A program made the position numbers and the translations under genes. Shown piece after piece: positions 10,156-22,631 of a stretch of DNA of 64,000 nucleotides (positions within the stretch are counted from its first letter, which is position 1; each line of letters opens with the position of its first letter). This DNA is from Fragilariopsis cylindrus CCMP1102 (lineage: Eukaryota; Bacillariophyta; Bacillariophyceae; Bacillariales; Bacillariaceae), in the NCBI GenBank assembly GCA_900095095.1, contig FMBT01000348.1:62001-126000 (forward strand), written 5' to 3'. The notes beneath the pieces were generated by a model. It was given only the letters and a program-made list of their open reading frames with translations. It ran no database searches and was not told the DNA's origin.

Positions 10156-13100
10156 ATGGCAAACGATGAACCGGAAGAAGGAACCAAACCTTCTCTTACC
10201 CAAACATTAACGGATATAACCAGCAGTAGTTCGGATGGGACAGCAGCTCAGAAGCGTTTCAGTTTTTACGATGCTCAAGAAGTTCAGTTACAATGTGGCG
10301 GAGTGGGTGTTACCGAATCTATAACAACGCCTCCAGAGGAAGAAGAAAAAGAAAAACAGAGCCTGCATCGCTTTAATTTTTATGACCCGACACTACTCGC
10401 CGATGAGAACACACCAAATAAAAATAAGAGCAAGAATACAACCGTAATAAGCACCAATAACGATGTACTGCCACAGCAAAAACAACAGCAGCAGACGAAA
10501 AAGCAACAGCATGGACAGACGCAACAACACAACAACAACAACAAGAACGACAACCAAAGTTTGAAGTAATGGTGGATGTAGAAAGTGTTTTGTCGCCGGT
10601 TGCCGATGCTAACGCTAACTTAGAGGAAGAAAAACCACAAGAAGAAAGTAAGAACAACACCGATGACATATTGCGGTCACTTCAAGAGACTGAAGAGCAG
10701 CGGATGCAAATCCTGAAAACAGTACCTCCATGCGATAACAGTACTACAAGTACCACTAACGGGACTTTATCGAGAATGACGACTACTAGTACTAGTATGG
10801 AGTCAACATCGCAGCTGCGACAGCGGATACAACCACTGCTTCTGCTACTGGTGGTAATGATGGCAATGGCGACGGTAGTGATGATAACAGCAATACAAAT
10901 ATGAACAATCCCTACGAGGATTCAATACGGGCAGCTCTCACTCTATTAAGAAAGCACCGATCTCCTCCTCAATCTCCTTGCATCGATGATACAACTGCCA
11001 ATGATGCCACTAGCACTGAAAACAACAACAGCAACAATGTCAATATAGATCCAAATCATCATCATCAATCAGAACGACGAGATCGAACACCCAAAGAACA
11101 ATATCGACTTTTGCAGTATCGTAGCTACGATGAAGATGAGAATGTCGATCAAAAGGCGAATAACGATGACGTTGACGACGTTGATGACGCTGATGACGCT
11201 GAGACGCTACTTAATAAAACTTCTGGACCGTCTGTTGATGACGCCGTACAAGTTGCAAAGTTAAAGTCTAAGCAACGACAGGAACGCATGGCAAAGTATG
11301 CTACTCGACTGCAAGAATTTAAATCAAATTCCGCACCCGAACAGCAGTTACAACGGCAGCTTTCGTCTAGCAGTTTTGACCAAGACATGCAGCAGGACCA
11401 GGACGAATCATCACCGCGAATGGAAGGTGATCCTAACGATGCTAGTAATAATTCGGTTCCACCCAATCACATACACCATACAATTAAAACCTCTTTGACC
11501 GATTCCGATTCAGTGGGTTTAGTTTCCGAACTTTCTCAGTATTCTAACCCACAACGTCAGCTGCAGCCACCGCCACCACATTCACAAATCGGGCATACTC
11601 ATCCGAATCAGCAAGTTATCATCGAAGAACAAGTTCAGAAGGGCGTAGAAAAGGTGTTAGTAGCCATCCTCGAAGCCAGCAAGAGTAAAAGTGTGAGCGG
11701 AGATTCGTCGTGTCGAAGCACTCGAGCAGATAATATTTCCACGCACTCGGGAGACAACGTCAGCGATACCCTCCTTCAGGTCCTAGACGAAGTCCTTCAT
11801 CCTAGCCGTAGTATCGAGGCCAGTATAGAGTCTCTCTCCCGTAGTAGAGGAGAAGGAGAAAGAACGAACAAACACAATGGATACAATCCGAATGATATTC
11901 ACACCACTGGATCATATGAGGTCAGTGGTGTTGCTACGATGGCGAGCAAACACTCACTTTCAGTTATGAGTCAAGAATCCGTTAATAGTCGAAGCCGGAA
12001 ATCATCGGTGGTCGATGAACTTTTGGCCGAAGTTGATGACGATGAGATCGGATTGGCATTGGTGCAGCAGCAGCAACAACTGAAGGCGTCAACTGCGTTA
12101 TTAGCAGATATGTCAGGAGCAAGCAACCCTCCTCCTATTAGTTGTAACAGTAATGCAGCAGCACGGTATTGGATAGATGATGAAAAGAAAATGACAGAAG
12201 ATCTGGGATATTCCGAGCCATCAGAAACAACCACAATGGGACCATCTTCCGTTAACAAAACAAATAGGAACGTCGTAACCGTTAATCTCGATAATGAGAG
12301 CATCCTCGAAGAAGAAGGTATCGATGCCTTGCTTGAGGACAGTATCAATGACTCCAAAACCTCAGGGGACGAAGAACATTCAGAATCGGAATCAAGTGGT
12401 AGTGTTGACGACGAAGATGATGAATTGAATACAGAATTCGACGAGGACGAGAGTTACGAGGGCGACGATGACAAAGACAACGACGAAGAGCATCGCGGTG
12501 GAGTATTGGGACCACTAAGTCGAAAGGCTGGCGGCACCACTGGTGTTGTCTTGGATGTAGAATCAGATTCACCCTCTGTAGGACGGGAAAATGCACAAAA
12601 GGGTTACTTTTCATCGGTGACGAATCATGTAGCTTCTGTGCTTACTCCGGATAAGCAGAGGATTTTAGATAATAAAAGGAAAGAGGAAATACTTGCAAAT
12701 TATGACGCTGTTGGTACCTCGACCCAAGACAAGGAAGCATTCGAATTAATGAGAACACTATGTGCTCACTTGCTGCCATTTGGAGTAGATCAAAAATCTC
12801 AGGAATCAGTACCTGTTTGGGATGACGAAAACCCGAACGAGGCTGGATATCGCATCATTCGTTTGTCCAAGTCACAACTCCGACGGGTTGAACGTGCTTT
12901 CGACGCGATGATAACACGATTAAAGCATAATTCCCACAGCTCTCTAAATGGTGTAGAAGGACAGTTTGATGCAAATTTTATTCGGGAATTAGAAGAAGCC
13001 GAACGGTTGTTGGATGACGAGGAAAAGCGCAATGTTGTGGATACGAAAGGTGTTCCTACCGACAACGTCTTGATCCGATCGCGTACACCATCAACTGCAA

Positions 13101-14395
13101 CAAATGATGAAGAATGCGCAGTTGATAGTTCTCATCCAGATTTTCCTGGAGTAAAAGGTGCTGGTAAAGGCGAAATGGGCGATCTTGAATATTTTCAGCT
13201 ACCTATCATCTTCAAATCACATGTCACTGGGTTTGAGCCTACGAAAGATATGGCGTTAGAACCGGGAAATGTTATTGCCGGGCAGTATCTTGTTGAAAGT
13301 GAATTAGGAAGCGCTGCATTCAGTACAGCCTATCGATGTATAGATCTGTCGTCTGATGACACTGACGGTCACGAAGAAGTTTGTTTGAAAGTGATTAAGA
13401 ATACCAAAGATTTTTTCGATCAATCACTTGACGAAATTAAGATCTTGGAGCTTTTACGCCAAACCGGAAAATGTGACGAAAATTACATTCTGCGAGTGAA
13501 AACTTTCTTTTATTATCGTGAGCACTTGATCATTGTCACAGAGCTTTTACGACAAAATCTTTTCGAGTTTGGTAAATTCGTCCTTGACAACAACGAAGAA
13601 CCTTATTTCACATTGCCGCGGCTTGCTTATATAACACGACAATGTCTCGTCGCTCTGCGCTTTGTTCATAGTTTGGGATTAGTTCACTCCGATGTTAAAC
13701 CAGAAAATATCTTGCTTGGAAGCTACAGTCGCGCTCAGATTAAACTTATAGATTTCGGGAGCAGCTGTTACTTAACAGATCGACAGAGCTCGTACATTCA
13801 ATCTCGTTCGTACAGGGCTCCTGAGGTAGTTCTTGGACTTCCGTACGATGGAAAAATTGATGTTTGGTCATTGGGTTGCGTAGTAGCCGAAATGTACACT
13901 GGAGAGGTCATATTTCAAAACGATTCTATTGTGTCCATGCTGAGTCGTATTGAGGCATTTCGTGGATCATTTCCAAGACATATGATCGCCCAAGGAAGAC
14001 AATGTGGCCGTTTCTTCACCAAAAGTGGCTTGCTTTATGAGATAGTAGACGAATCGGACCGGGATGAAGCAGCATCTAGAACACCCCCAGGTCCCGACGA
14101 CGAATCAGATAGTGAAAACGAATCATCGGAAAAAGCGCAATTCGATATTTTCCAACCGAAGAGCACAAGACTTTCCTCAAGGCTTGGCCTTGACAATGAT
14201 CTAATGGACGACTACGGAGAGAAAAATTTACCGTTAGAGCGTCAAATCAAACAAATGTTTACAGACTTCATTGCCAAACTATTGACAATCGACCCTGATG
14301 GTCGACCATCCGCTGAAGAAGCCTTGAATCATCCTTGGATGTTATACGCTTCATCTTTGACTGATGATCAGATAAAATATCCAGCAAATAATTAA
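10156..14395 (+). CDS. DYRK-family dual-specificity protein kinase with long disordered N-terminus; frame changes twice
   Basis: The C-terminal 1164 codons (10901-14395) are one open frame. They contain an acidic, Gln/Ser-rich disordered region and a kinase domain starting near 13270. Catalytic features visible: ELGSAAFSTAY (glycine loop), VCLKVIKN (ATP Lys), HSDVKPENI (catalytic loop, Cys-to-Ser variant of the DYRK HCD), LIDFGSSC (DFG), and YIQSRSYRAPEV, the DYRK activation loop with its autophosphorylated Tyr. An acidic insert sits before the last helices. Upstream, protein-like sequence continues in two other frames: 10156-10567 (MANDEPEEGTKPS..., with RFSFYDAQE and RFNFYDPTL motifs) and about 10530-10795 (QPKFEVMVDVESVLSPV...). 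The changes fall in a CAA/AAC repeat and near a TACTAG repeat. DYRKs phosphorylate Ser/Thr and control growth and cell cycle. The kinase call is firm; the N-terminal structure is uncertain. Confidence 0.85.
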
Positions 14396-16194
14396 ATATT
14401 TATATTCAGTATTCATTACTTTAGCAATACAAAGTTGTCAACCCCATAAAGCAGCCCTATTGTGATTGCAAAATACCCCCCCCCCCCCCCCAAAAAAAAA
14501 AATGGATTCCTAGTTGAATTTATCGTTAATTTTCTTCTGGTGCATATCTTCATCGTTACATGTAAACATAATAATGTAACAATCTCCATATTTGCGGTCA
14601 TGATTTTGATGTTTAACTATTTATCTATTTATTTAACTAATCTTTGCAATAGGTGTGTCACTCTATCCAGGTGCTTATGATGAGCAACCAAGCAATTGTT
14701 GTTGTGTCCTCTCTCAAATTTGACACTTCAGACATTAATTTACAGATTTGTGATGTTGCATGTTAAATATGATGTGGTCCTTGAAGATGCTTCCAACAAA
14801 TAATACCAAATTAGAGTCAGACATTATGTGTCACTCCACCCAGGCACTCATGATGAGCAACCAAGCAATTGTTGTAGGGTCCTCTCTCAAATTTGACACT
14901 TCAACCATTAATTTACAGATTTGTGATGTTGCATATTAAATATGATGTGGTCCTTGAAGATGCTTCCAACGAATAATGCCAAATTAGAGTCAGACATTAT
15001 GATTCATATTCATACTATTTTTCTGGTCTACTACTATAGTATTGAATCATCATAAGTCATGAGATGGGTAGGTATTCTGATGGGTTTGCATTCATTTCTA
15101 TCAACAAAATCAAATGATGTTTTCTCCATTTGTTGTTGTTGTTGTTGTTGTTGATGATACCTCTTTCACTCTTTCAACCCGAATTCCCGAATTTGAGAAA
15201 CAAAGTAAAAATCAGCAAAACCTCGCATCCCCCACAGCACAGTGGGCTTGTAGAACAGTGATAGTGATAGTGAAAAACACACACTGTCCATTTCCATCTC
15301 AAGATTGTTCATCAAATAATGAACTCATACTGAGCCTATTGAATTGACCCAAAGAATTTCAGTTCGTTCACAAGTAGTTGATTGTGAACCATCTATTTTG
15401 AGTTTATCCAGACCAACTCATAGTGAGTCCATCAGGGAGGCATCTTCTACTCTATGCATGTCTGAGAATGGCATGTTTCCGTGCAGATGGAGATTTATTC
15501 CACCACAAAAGTTGCTGTTTGTCTGTTCGCCCACCTCCGTTTTACGCCCTACAAAGTGAATGAAGCTAGTAAAGTACCCAGTGTTGGTGGAAGTTTAAAC
15601 AAATTAAGCCTAAATAGAAGTTCCACATGCACTGATTCAAATGTGCATGAAAGATAAAATTCCCAAACGTGCACAAAAGTGAAGTTTTCTAACGCTACAC
15701 ACAATGCCTACTGCACCATTAGTACTTGTTATATTCGTTACGCTACATTATCATTCCTCCATATAGTTATTTAGGTTCAATTTTTCTTTCATTCTTTTCC
15801 ATTGTAGTCTGATCTTTAATCTTTGTCCATCATCGATAGATAGATATATAGATAGATAGATCGATTGACTGATTACTGATGCTGTTGTCCCTCTGTTGTT
15901 ATTATTATTATTACTTTTTCCATGCCTGAAGACACAAAACACAAAACATTCGATAAGGGTAAGCGGGATATCCATCTTGTTTTTCGATCGATTTTTCAAA
16001 CAAACAAGAAACAAACAAAATGAGACATTTTCGTTAGGCTCTAGTGTAACAATAAAAAGCCTTCTGATTATTTTTACATTCCGCATCGAACGCAAATAAA
16101 CAATAATCAACAAAACAAAATAAAATAAAGAGGTAACACATGTACAAGTACTAGGAAGAGAACTATATCTTCGAGTGTATATAACGAGAAGAAG
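14396..16194. other. Intergenic region with homopolymers and a tandem duplication
   Basis: It contains a C run followed by an A run (14476-14502), the 173-bp duplication described separately, and a (GATA)n-like run (15836-15862). ORFs at 15114-15559 show no recognisable protein. The last few hundred bases should be the promoter of the glycosyltransferase gene. Confidence 0.4.
14654..15000. repeat. Direct tandem duplication, two units of about 173 bp
   Basis: Unit 1 is about 14654-14826 and unit 2 about 14827-15000. Both contain ATGATGAGCAACCAAGCAAT, TTAATTTACAGATTTGTGAT and TATGATGTGGTCCTTGAAGA, and end AATTAGAGTCAGACATTATG. The copies differ by scattered substitutions (about 90% identity by eye). 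No coding potential seen. Confidence 0.85.
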
Positions 16195-17995
16195 ATGCTC
16201 CGCCGACTGAATACACATCGTACTGGCGCTTCCGGTTATGAAAAGAACGAATTCGCCAGTTCGGAGGCAAAGTATTCGAAAAATAATAGGTCATCAGCAT
16301 ACTCCTCAAGAAAATATTTGATAATACTGTGCGTGATATCATTTATTTTTTGTATGGTTGTACGCAACAATAATATAATGGTAATGGAGAGTATGTCACC
16401 CAATACAAGTACGGGCACAGACTTTAGTAGTAAGGACGCGTCGAACAAGAACATAGTCCAAACAAATCCTGATACGCAGTTCGGTTCTGCTGATCGTTCC
16501 TCATCGGAGACTGCAGCATTTGCGAGCGTAGTGAATCGAGCAGTTCTAAATCAACAACAATGTAAATCTGTTCGACCGTCGGCTGCGGAAGAAACGGACT
16601 ACTCCAAATTGAATAATCATACTGCGCACTTAAAGCAATGGGGAATTTTAGATGCCGTCCGTACCTACCAACAATCCGACCCAACCTCAAAAAAGAATAA
16701 ATATCCGTACCAATGTCAACTTCCACCGGAAAATGAATGTCAAGAGGATCACTTCACTGTTGTCTTCATGGCATACAATCCCGATCGATTACAAAAAATG
16801 ATGACCCAAATTAAGATAATGCTAAGCCAAAGCGATTTTTCAAAAATTGTTGCTGAAGTTATCGTTGTTTGGAACGGAGAACGGCACATCGATGAAACTG
16901 ATCTTGGTAAGAAGTTAGTAGAGCTTGGACAAACGCTTCCACTTCGTATATCGTACCCATTAAAGGCGGGGTTCCCTAATGACTTAATGAATCGGTACCA
17001 TCCCCGTTTACAGGTAAAGACTAAGGCAATTATGTACTACGATGATGATGGGCCATTTTATAGTTTTTTAGCTGTATTGGGTGGATTTGAATTGTGGAAA
17101 CGTAATTCAAATGCACAGATTGGAGCTATGGCACGTAAAATAGATTTAGGTCCGCGTCAAACCGATGAAAGTAATACAGTATCAAATGAACCCGGTGATC
17201 GATACTTTGTGTCGCAATGTCCGACCGATGAAGTTCATTACAACTACAATTCATTTGCCAACTTTGGGGCGCGTATGGTTCTGCCCAGTGGTAGCTTTTT
17301 GCGTAAGTAGTGTCTCTGACAATTAATTAGTTATTGTAAACATTCGAGTGCGACCGTAAATATGTATATATTTGTATCTTATAACAACTATTTTTATATC
17401 TTTTTTATTTCTTACCCATGTTGAAATTCGTGCTCGCAGATTCGAATTATTTATGCTTTTTGTGGCATCCAATTTTTGATGAAATTCGAACATACGTCAA
17501 ACAACATCCCGTTAATCCCGACGACGGGACCGTTTCGATGATTGTTAGCCAATTGGCAGGCCGGGCACCGAAGGTACGTGAAAATATCGCTATATGCGTT
17601 CATGCAACAATAATTCCAAAAATCAACAAAAATAATTATACAGTCATCTTACAACACTTTCGAATTTTACCGGGGAATTGAAGGTTTATCCACGACGTAT
17701 CAATAACCAGCAGCAACCAACAACGGAGGGACGGCGGCGTCTTATGGATGGGATCAATTGGGATGCAAAAGGTGCTCATGATAAAAAAATGAACTGGGGT
17801 AGACTACGAAGTGACGTAGCCAATTCATTAGCACGATACTTTGGAAGCATCAATTCAGGAAGTCTTGGTTGGTGTTATGGAACTCAGTATCACATAACGA
17901 AAAAGAAGGAGGAATTATGTGATCCAGAAATGGCAAGAGTGGGAATGTTGCCTTGGCTAAAGTTAGACCATACAGCTCGAGATACTTGTCCTTAG
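16195..17995 (+). CDS. GT64-like (exostosin-type) type II membrane glycosyltransferase, 3 exons
   Basis: Exons 16195-17302, 17440-17573 and 17684-17995 join in phase to 517 aa. A cytoplasmic basic N-terminus is followed by one signal-anchor helix (about residues 42-57, YLIILCVISFIFCMVV), giving type II Golgi topology. After a stem region comes the catalytic domain: FTVVFMAYNPDRLQKMM, EVIVVWNGE, the nucleotide-sugar and metal motif MYYDDDGPF, FGARMVLPSGSFLH, and SNYLCFLWHP, followed by DDGTVSMIVSQLAGRAPK. This order matches the GT64 domain of exostosins and EXTL proteins. Family members transfer GlcNAc or related sugars; the acceptor here is unknown. Probable role is Golgi glycan synthesis. 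Confidence 0.85.
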
Positions 17996-19352
17996 TGCGA
18001 GACGACACAGTATTGTATCATTATCATTATCATTATCGTTAATATTATTATACTAGGCCGAAGTTCAAAAAAATAACGATAACTGTTGAAGAGGTCTGAG
18101 TTTTTTTCTCTTTCAGATACGGTACGTATAGTACGTATAGTATGTAGTACTATCAGATACTCTGCAGATAAAAAAATTTCAAGAGGTAGACGTGATTACT
18201 AGAATCTAACTTGTAGAAGTATGTAGAACCTATTGCTTATCGTAAAGAGTTCTCGTAAAGAGTTATTCGAATGGGTCATAAGAACTGACTTTCCTATGAT
18301 GTGCGGTACTTGTGGTTGTGGTGTGTGTGTGTTCCCTTTTCCCCTTTTCCATTGATTACTATCACCTGGATTAAAGTGCTAGATGGTTTAAAGGGTAATC
18401 CAGTAACATCAAAGATGCCCACCAAGACAGCTAGCAGCCACATCTCCCCAAAATGTGCTGGATGATCCGTAAAAAATCCGTGCCACAACCCCGCATCAGT
18501 TCCAAAGAAGTCAATGCATTCTACCAATCCTTTCATGAAGAGAACATCCAATATTGCACCAGCTGAAGCTATGCAATCCAGCCAAACACTTTGGCGCATT
18601 CTATTATATCATATCCATTAAGCAAATTATTTATTTTGACCAGTCTATATTATGTCAAAGGTAGATGTCTAATATCTGATGGGGTCTAACCCTTATGGCT
18701 AAGACAAGAGGACACACTATTAGTGCATCAACTGGCAGTGCTGTTCCCATCACGCAAAGGAGAATAACCTGAACTCCATGTCAAAACAGATCTGGAAAAC
18801 CATCGTATTTGATTGATAATTGATAGTGTCATTCCAGCTGCGTTTTACGCATTATTATGGCAAACAAAAAACCAGGCCCTAACTTACCGTATGTGGCTGA
18901 TGGTTAAATAAACTAACTCAGGCAATACTGTAATTGAATTATTTTTTTATTACAGTACTGTATGTAAAAATAATGATAATCACCCATTTCCCCGAACAAA
19001 AAATATTAATTATGGGGGCTAGTGAAAGTCTGGGCTTTGTGGAATATGGTTCGCGAGGAATGGGTTCGCGAATTCGGCGAGATGCCAAATTAATCAATCC
19101 AATGTTCGCACCGAACCGAAAAAGCGCACGTATTCAGTATTTGCAGTGCTTGCTTAGTCATATTTTGAACTCGTACTCTTCTAGCGATAGTACGATTACA
19201 ACGAAGCAAGCACTGTAAATTAAGACTTTGAGCAGAGCGCTTGTACAAATAACACGTATAACAGCTTACTTGCACAGTATCTGCTATTTGTAGAGTTAAA
19301 CATCTCATATTCTACTACGTGACAGAAAAAAATCTCCAACTAACTACTAACT
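17996..19352. other. Intergenic; one unassigned minus-strand ORF
   Basis: A minus ORF at 18294-18599 starts with ATG and reads MRQSVWLDCIASAGAILDVL and then GLWHGFFTDHPAHFGEMWLL. It has protein-like composition, but I recognise no family and cannot extend it upstream; it may be a decayed gene or transposon fragment. The rest is AT-rich with no gene seen. Confidence 0.3.
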
Positions 19353-20288
19353 ATGATCAACTTTCCTCGAATGCAAATGAAAAAGCTAGGCGGGTTATTA
19401 GAATCAACATCTCCGTCAGCTTCTTTAGTACCATCCATATCTTCGTATAAAAAGTCTGATTCGTACTCGTCATCATCGCCGACATCATCGATATCATCAT
19501 CATCATCAACATCGTCGTCATCATCATCATTATCATCATCGAAGAAGAAGAAGAAAAATCGTAAAAGAGATTCGAATAATAATGAAAACTCGATCCTCCG
19601 ACAACAAGGGCTGAGTAGTTCTCACCAGGTTCATAATAACAAGGATCCAGTCGATACTAATACTAATACTAATACTAATACTAATACTAATACTAATACT
19701 TATCCTACCCATAGTAATAGAAATGATACGCCTATGACTACAATAACGAGGCCGATGACAGTAAGATTCGAGAAAACTGCTAAAGTTAAAAGAGTAAGGC
19801 CTCTCAGTCAGTATAGTGTTGAAGAACGAGAAGACATATGGTATACAGAAAGTGAATATACATATATAAAACGTCGTGTAGTAGTAACAGTGAAGATGAT
19901 GATGAGGAACGACAAGAAGAAACAACAATACCAACAGCAGAATGGTGGCAGCATCAATTCTTTTGCTGACGACAGCGACTTTGAGTCTGTAGAAAATGAT
20001 GATCATACGATTCGTGGCCTTGAATGTCGAACAAGAAAAGCTGCACAACAAAGAAAAGGATTTAAAATGTATGCTCGTGATCTTGTTTTAGACGAACAAG
20101 AAAATCAAATTGATAGTGGGATGAGTCCAAATATGATACGAAAAGCATATCTAGAAGCATCGATTGTTTCATTAAGGAAGGCGCAGGCGTATGGTCGTAT
20201 GGACGAAGAAGCTGTTAAGAACAACAATAATAATAGTTTACAGGAAATTCTAAGCACGTTAAAGCTTGAACAAAACGAACAGCTTTAA
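19353..20288 (+). CDS. Diatom-family protein with WYTESEY/RGLE domain
   Basis: A single-exon 311-aa ORF. The N-terminus is Ser-rich, then Lys-rich (SSSKKKKKNRKRDS), then has an Asn-Thr repeat from an (AATACT)n microsatellite. The conserved part is VRFEKTAKVKRVRPLSQYSV, then EDIWYTESEYTYIKRRV, then RGLECRTRKAAQQRKGFKMY, and a helical C-terminus MIRKAYLEASIVSLRKAQAY. I know this combination (VxF, WYTxxEYxxIK, RGLE, helical end) from many uncharacterised diatom proteins. Function is unknown. There are no membrane segments or signal peptide, so it is probably nucleo-cytosolic. Confidence 0.8.
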   Translation: MINFPRMQMKKLGGLLESTSPSASLVPSISSYKKSDSYSSSSPTSSISSSSSTSSSSSSLSSSKKKKKNRKRDSNNNENSILRQQGLSSSHQVHNNKDPVDTNTNTNTNTNTNTNTYPTHSNRNDTPMTTITRPMTVRFEKTAKVKRVRPLSQYSVEEREDIWYTESEYTYIKRRVVVTVKMMMRNDKKKQQYQQQNGGSINSFADDSDFESVENDDHTIRGLECRTRKAAQQRKGFKMYARDLVLDEQENQIDSGMSPNMIRKAYLEASIVSLRKAQAYGRMDEEAVKNNNNNSLQEILSTLKLEQNEQL

Positions 20289-21179
20289 TAGTATAAAATA
20301 ATATTAACAATAATAACAATTATGCACGATGGAATTCATATTATAGTTATAGTTATAGCTCAAAAGATTTATAGTTTAATATATAGTAGCAGTAGAAATA
20401 TGATCACAAAAGGAGCAATGACTGTACATTTCCTATAATTTGTCTAACAAATTCCATTCAATCATCCCATGCGTGTGTAGGTATGTAACGCTTCTGATAT
20501 ATTGTTGATGCGATCTCTGCTATTGTTCCAAAATTTCTCTCTTCATGACATATGTTTTTAAGGGAAAAAAGGAAGACAAATCGAAGGAAAGGGATTTGAT
20601 CAAGAATTGCGTTCGGTGTGCTACGTGGTGTAGAAATCACCACCAAAATACTTCTCCTCAAGAATCTTATCTCAATAAATCTCCGGAAACATCGTTGACG
20701 GGGCGCTTTGTGTTATGGCGCATAAGATGTTTTACGAACTGACTGTACGCACAAGGAGAATGAAGAAAATTGTAGACAAAACAAGACTTTCGGGTTAAAA
20801 ATTTGGTTCCTTCTCTTCTCTTCCTATAACTTCTTCGTTGTATCCCTTCTATTACTCTTGACATATCTTGATATGTTGCCTTCTTTTGTCATTACTGTGT
20901 GATCCCTCGATGATGATCGACAAAATAACAGTCGCATGACAGCAAAGATTACTGTAAGTATCACAAAGGTGATGGTAGTAGTGAATACTGACAGAACACT
21001 ATGATGTAGTATATATGTAGAGTGAAAATGGATAAATGAATGAATGTTGAATGGATCATCACACTAGCTCTAGTAGTGTTTGTTTTCCTATATACTTAGT
21101 TTATTATCTTTATAATGTTGGGATAGAAGCTGTTAATTAATTGTGTTTTCCCCACCAATCAATGTTTCATTTCATCTCA
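20289..21179. other. Convergent 3' intergenic region
   Basis: It lies between two convergent genes. AT-rich, no supportable ORF or RNA gene seen. Confidence 0.4.
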
Positions 21180-22189
21180 TTAATGATTATGATGTAGTAT
21201 AATTAGTCTTTCCTGTCTTCTTAATTGATACTGATATTGTTGTTGCTGTTGCTGTTGCTGTTGTTGATGATGACGAAGCTCTAAGAACAATCGTCTTTCA
21301 TTATCATTGCTTGGTGTAAATTTTTTCATAATAATACTAACTACAATAGCTATAACAATAAAGAATACACCCATCGCAATAAGACAACATTTCGAATTAC
21401 GACAACCACCATCAGCAAGATCTACCGTACTATATTTAAAACGTGGTTCTTCTTCATCATCATTATCGTCATCGCCATCGTCATAATTGTAATTATCAAT
21501 AGGATCATCATTCCCCACATCACTCACATCATCATCATCATCATCATCATCGTCGTCGTAGTGATCGTGGTCATCGTAACTCCTCATACCGGCAGTAGAA
21601 TTATTAGTATTGGTAGAAGTACGCGGCGGAGGTCTACTTGTTCTTTTATTATTGTTCGATATCTCATTTTCAGCTGATGATGTTACCGATGGACGTGTCA
21701 TACTACTAGATCTTGTACTACTAGACCGTTGTTGCTGTTGTTGTTGTTGCTGTTGCTGTTGTGACTCTTGAGCATCGATATGATATTTTTCCGGTTTCAG
21801 TTTTTTATTCTTCTTCTTCCGTAGTCCGTCATCATCATAACTTGCATCATCATCATTAAAATTCCCATCGCCGCCATTGTCGTTCTGATGGTTATTATTT
21901 TTCGGCTTCTTCGACTTCTTCTTCATAACCTTCTTCTTATTCGGTTGTGGCAGTTGTGACTCGTCATCATAATTGATATTCATCGAGGGTGGATTATATT
22001 CCTCATTTTCAGCGCCATCGTCCTTTAGATTATTTTTCGGCTTAGAGGGTTTCTCTGTTTTTCCTTCTTCTTTTCATTATTACTACGTTCCTCTAGCAGC
22101 TTTTTCTTTTTCTTTCCAGCTGATTTCCCGACGTCGTCTCCTATTATTCCGTCCCCAGCCTGCCTCGTCTGTGTATGAGATGATGGCAT
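21180..22189 (-). CDS. Acidic, Gln-rich single-pass membrane protein; probable frame change near N-terminus
   Basis: The main ORF (21180-21983) has a Lys/Asp-rich cytosolic region, Gln runs, an Asp run of about 10, and one transmembrane helix (CCLIAMGVFFIVIAIVVSII). A short tail has a second Gln run. The same frame extends upstream without an ATG (EEGKTEKPSKPKNNLKDDG). In the neighbouring frame an ATG at 22189 gives MPSSHTQTRQAGDGIIGDDV followed by KKKKKLLEERSNNEKKK. The two parts meet in an AAG/AAA run near 22065, so I infer one gene with a one-base break there. It is divergent to the gene at 22632, which has the same layout (acidic region, then one helix). Function unknown. Confidence 0.6.
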
Positions 22190-22631
22190 GGTAATAATAT
22201 AAAAAAAATAGCGCACGTACAAAGTTCGTATGATTTGCTATTCGATTACTATCTCTACTCAGTATTGAATATTAATATGTGCTGTCAATTGATAATACTC
22301 AAATACTGTATATTTATTACGTGTGTCTTGTTGCGTATGAAGTCTTTTGATTTTTGCACTACAGGATGAGCTTGGAATGTCTATTTCAGTCACTTATGAC
22401 TCCAACAGGGCTCAATTATGCCCCTACTTCATAATATTATGCAGTACAGTATGTTTTAATGACAACAACATACTGTACTGTACCTTTTCTTTGGTTCAAT
22501 TATTTTTTGCTTCTACAATAAGGTGGAGAGGGGAAAGGAAGAATTCACATTATTTACCGCATTACATAAATTAATATACATTTTGAACTTAGGCTTCTTG
22601 TAATCTATTCATTGTTACTCTATCACAAACC
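22190..22631. promoter_or_regulatory. Shared upstream region of two divergent membrane-protein genes
   Basis: About 440 bp separates the two opposite ATGs (22189 minus, 22632 plus). An inverted-looking word, ACAGTATGTT...AACATACTGT, occurs at about 22444-22477 and could form a hairpin. Confidence 0.35.

Noticed and set aside
18294-18599. Possible light-harvesting (FCP) fragment from HFGEMWLLAVLVG
   Set aside because: Resemblance to the LHC helix is limited to a few positions; the conserved Glu-x-x-x-Gly-Arg chlorophyll motif is absent.
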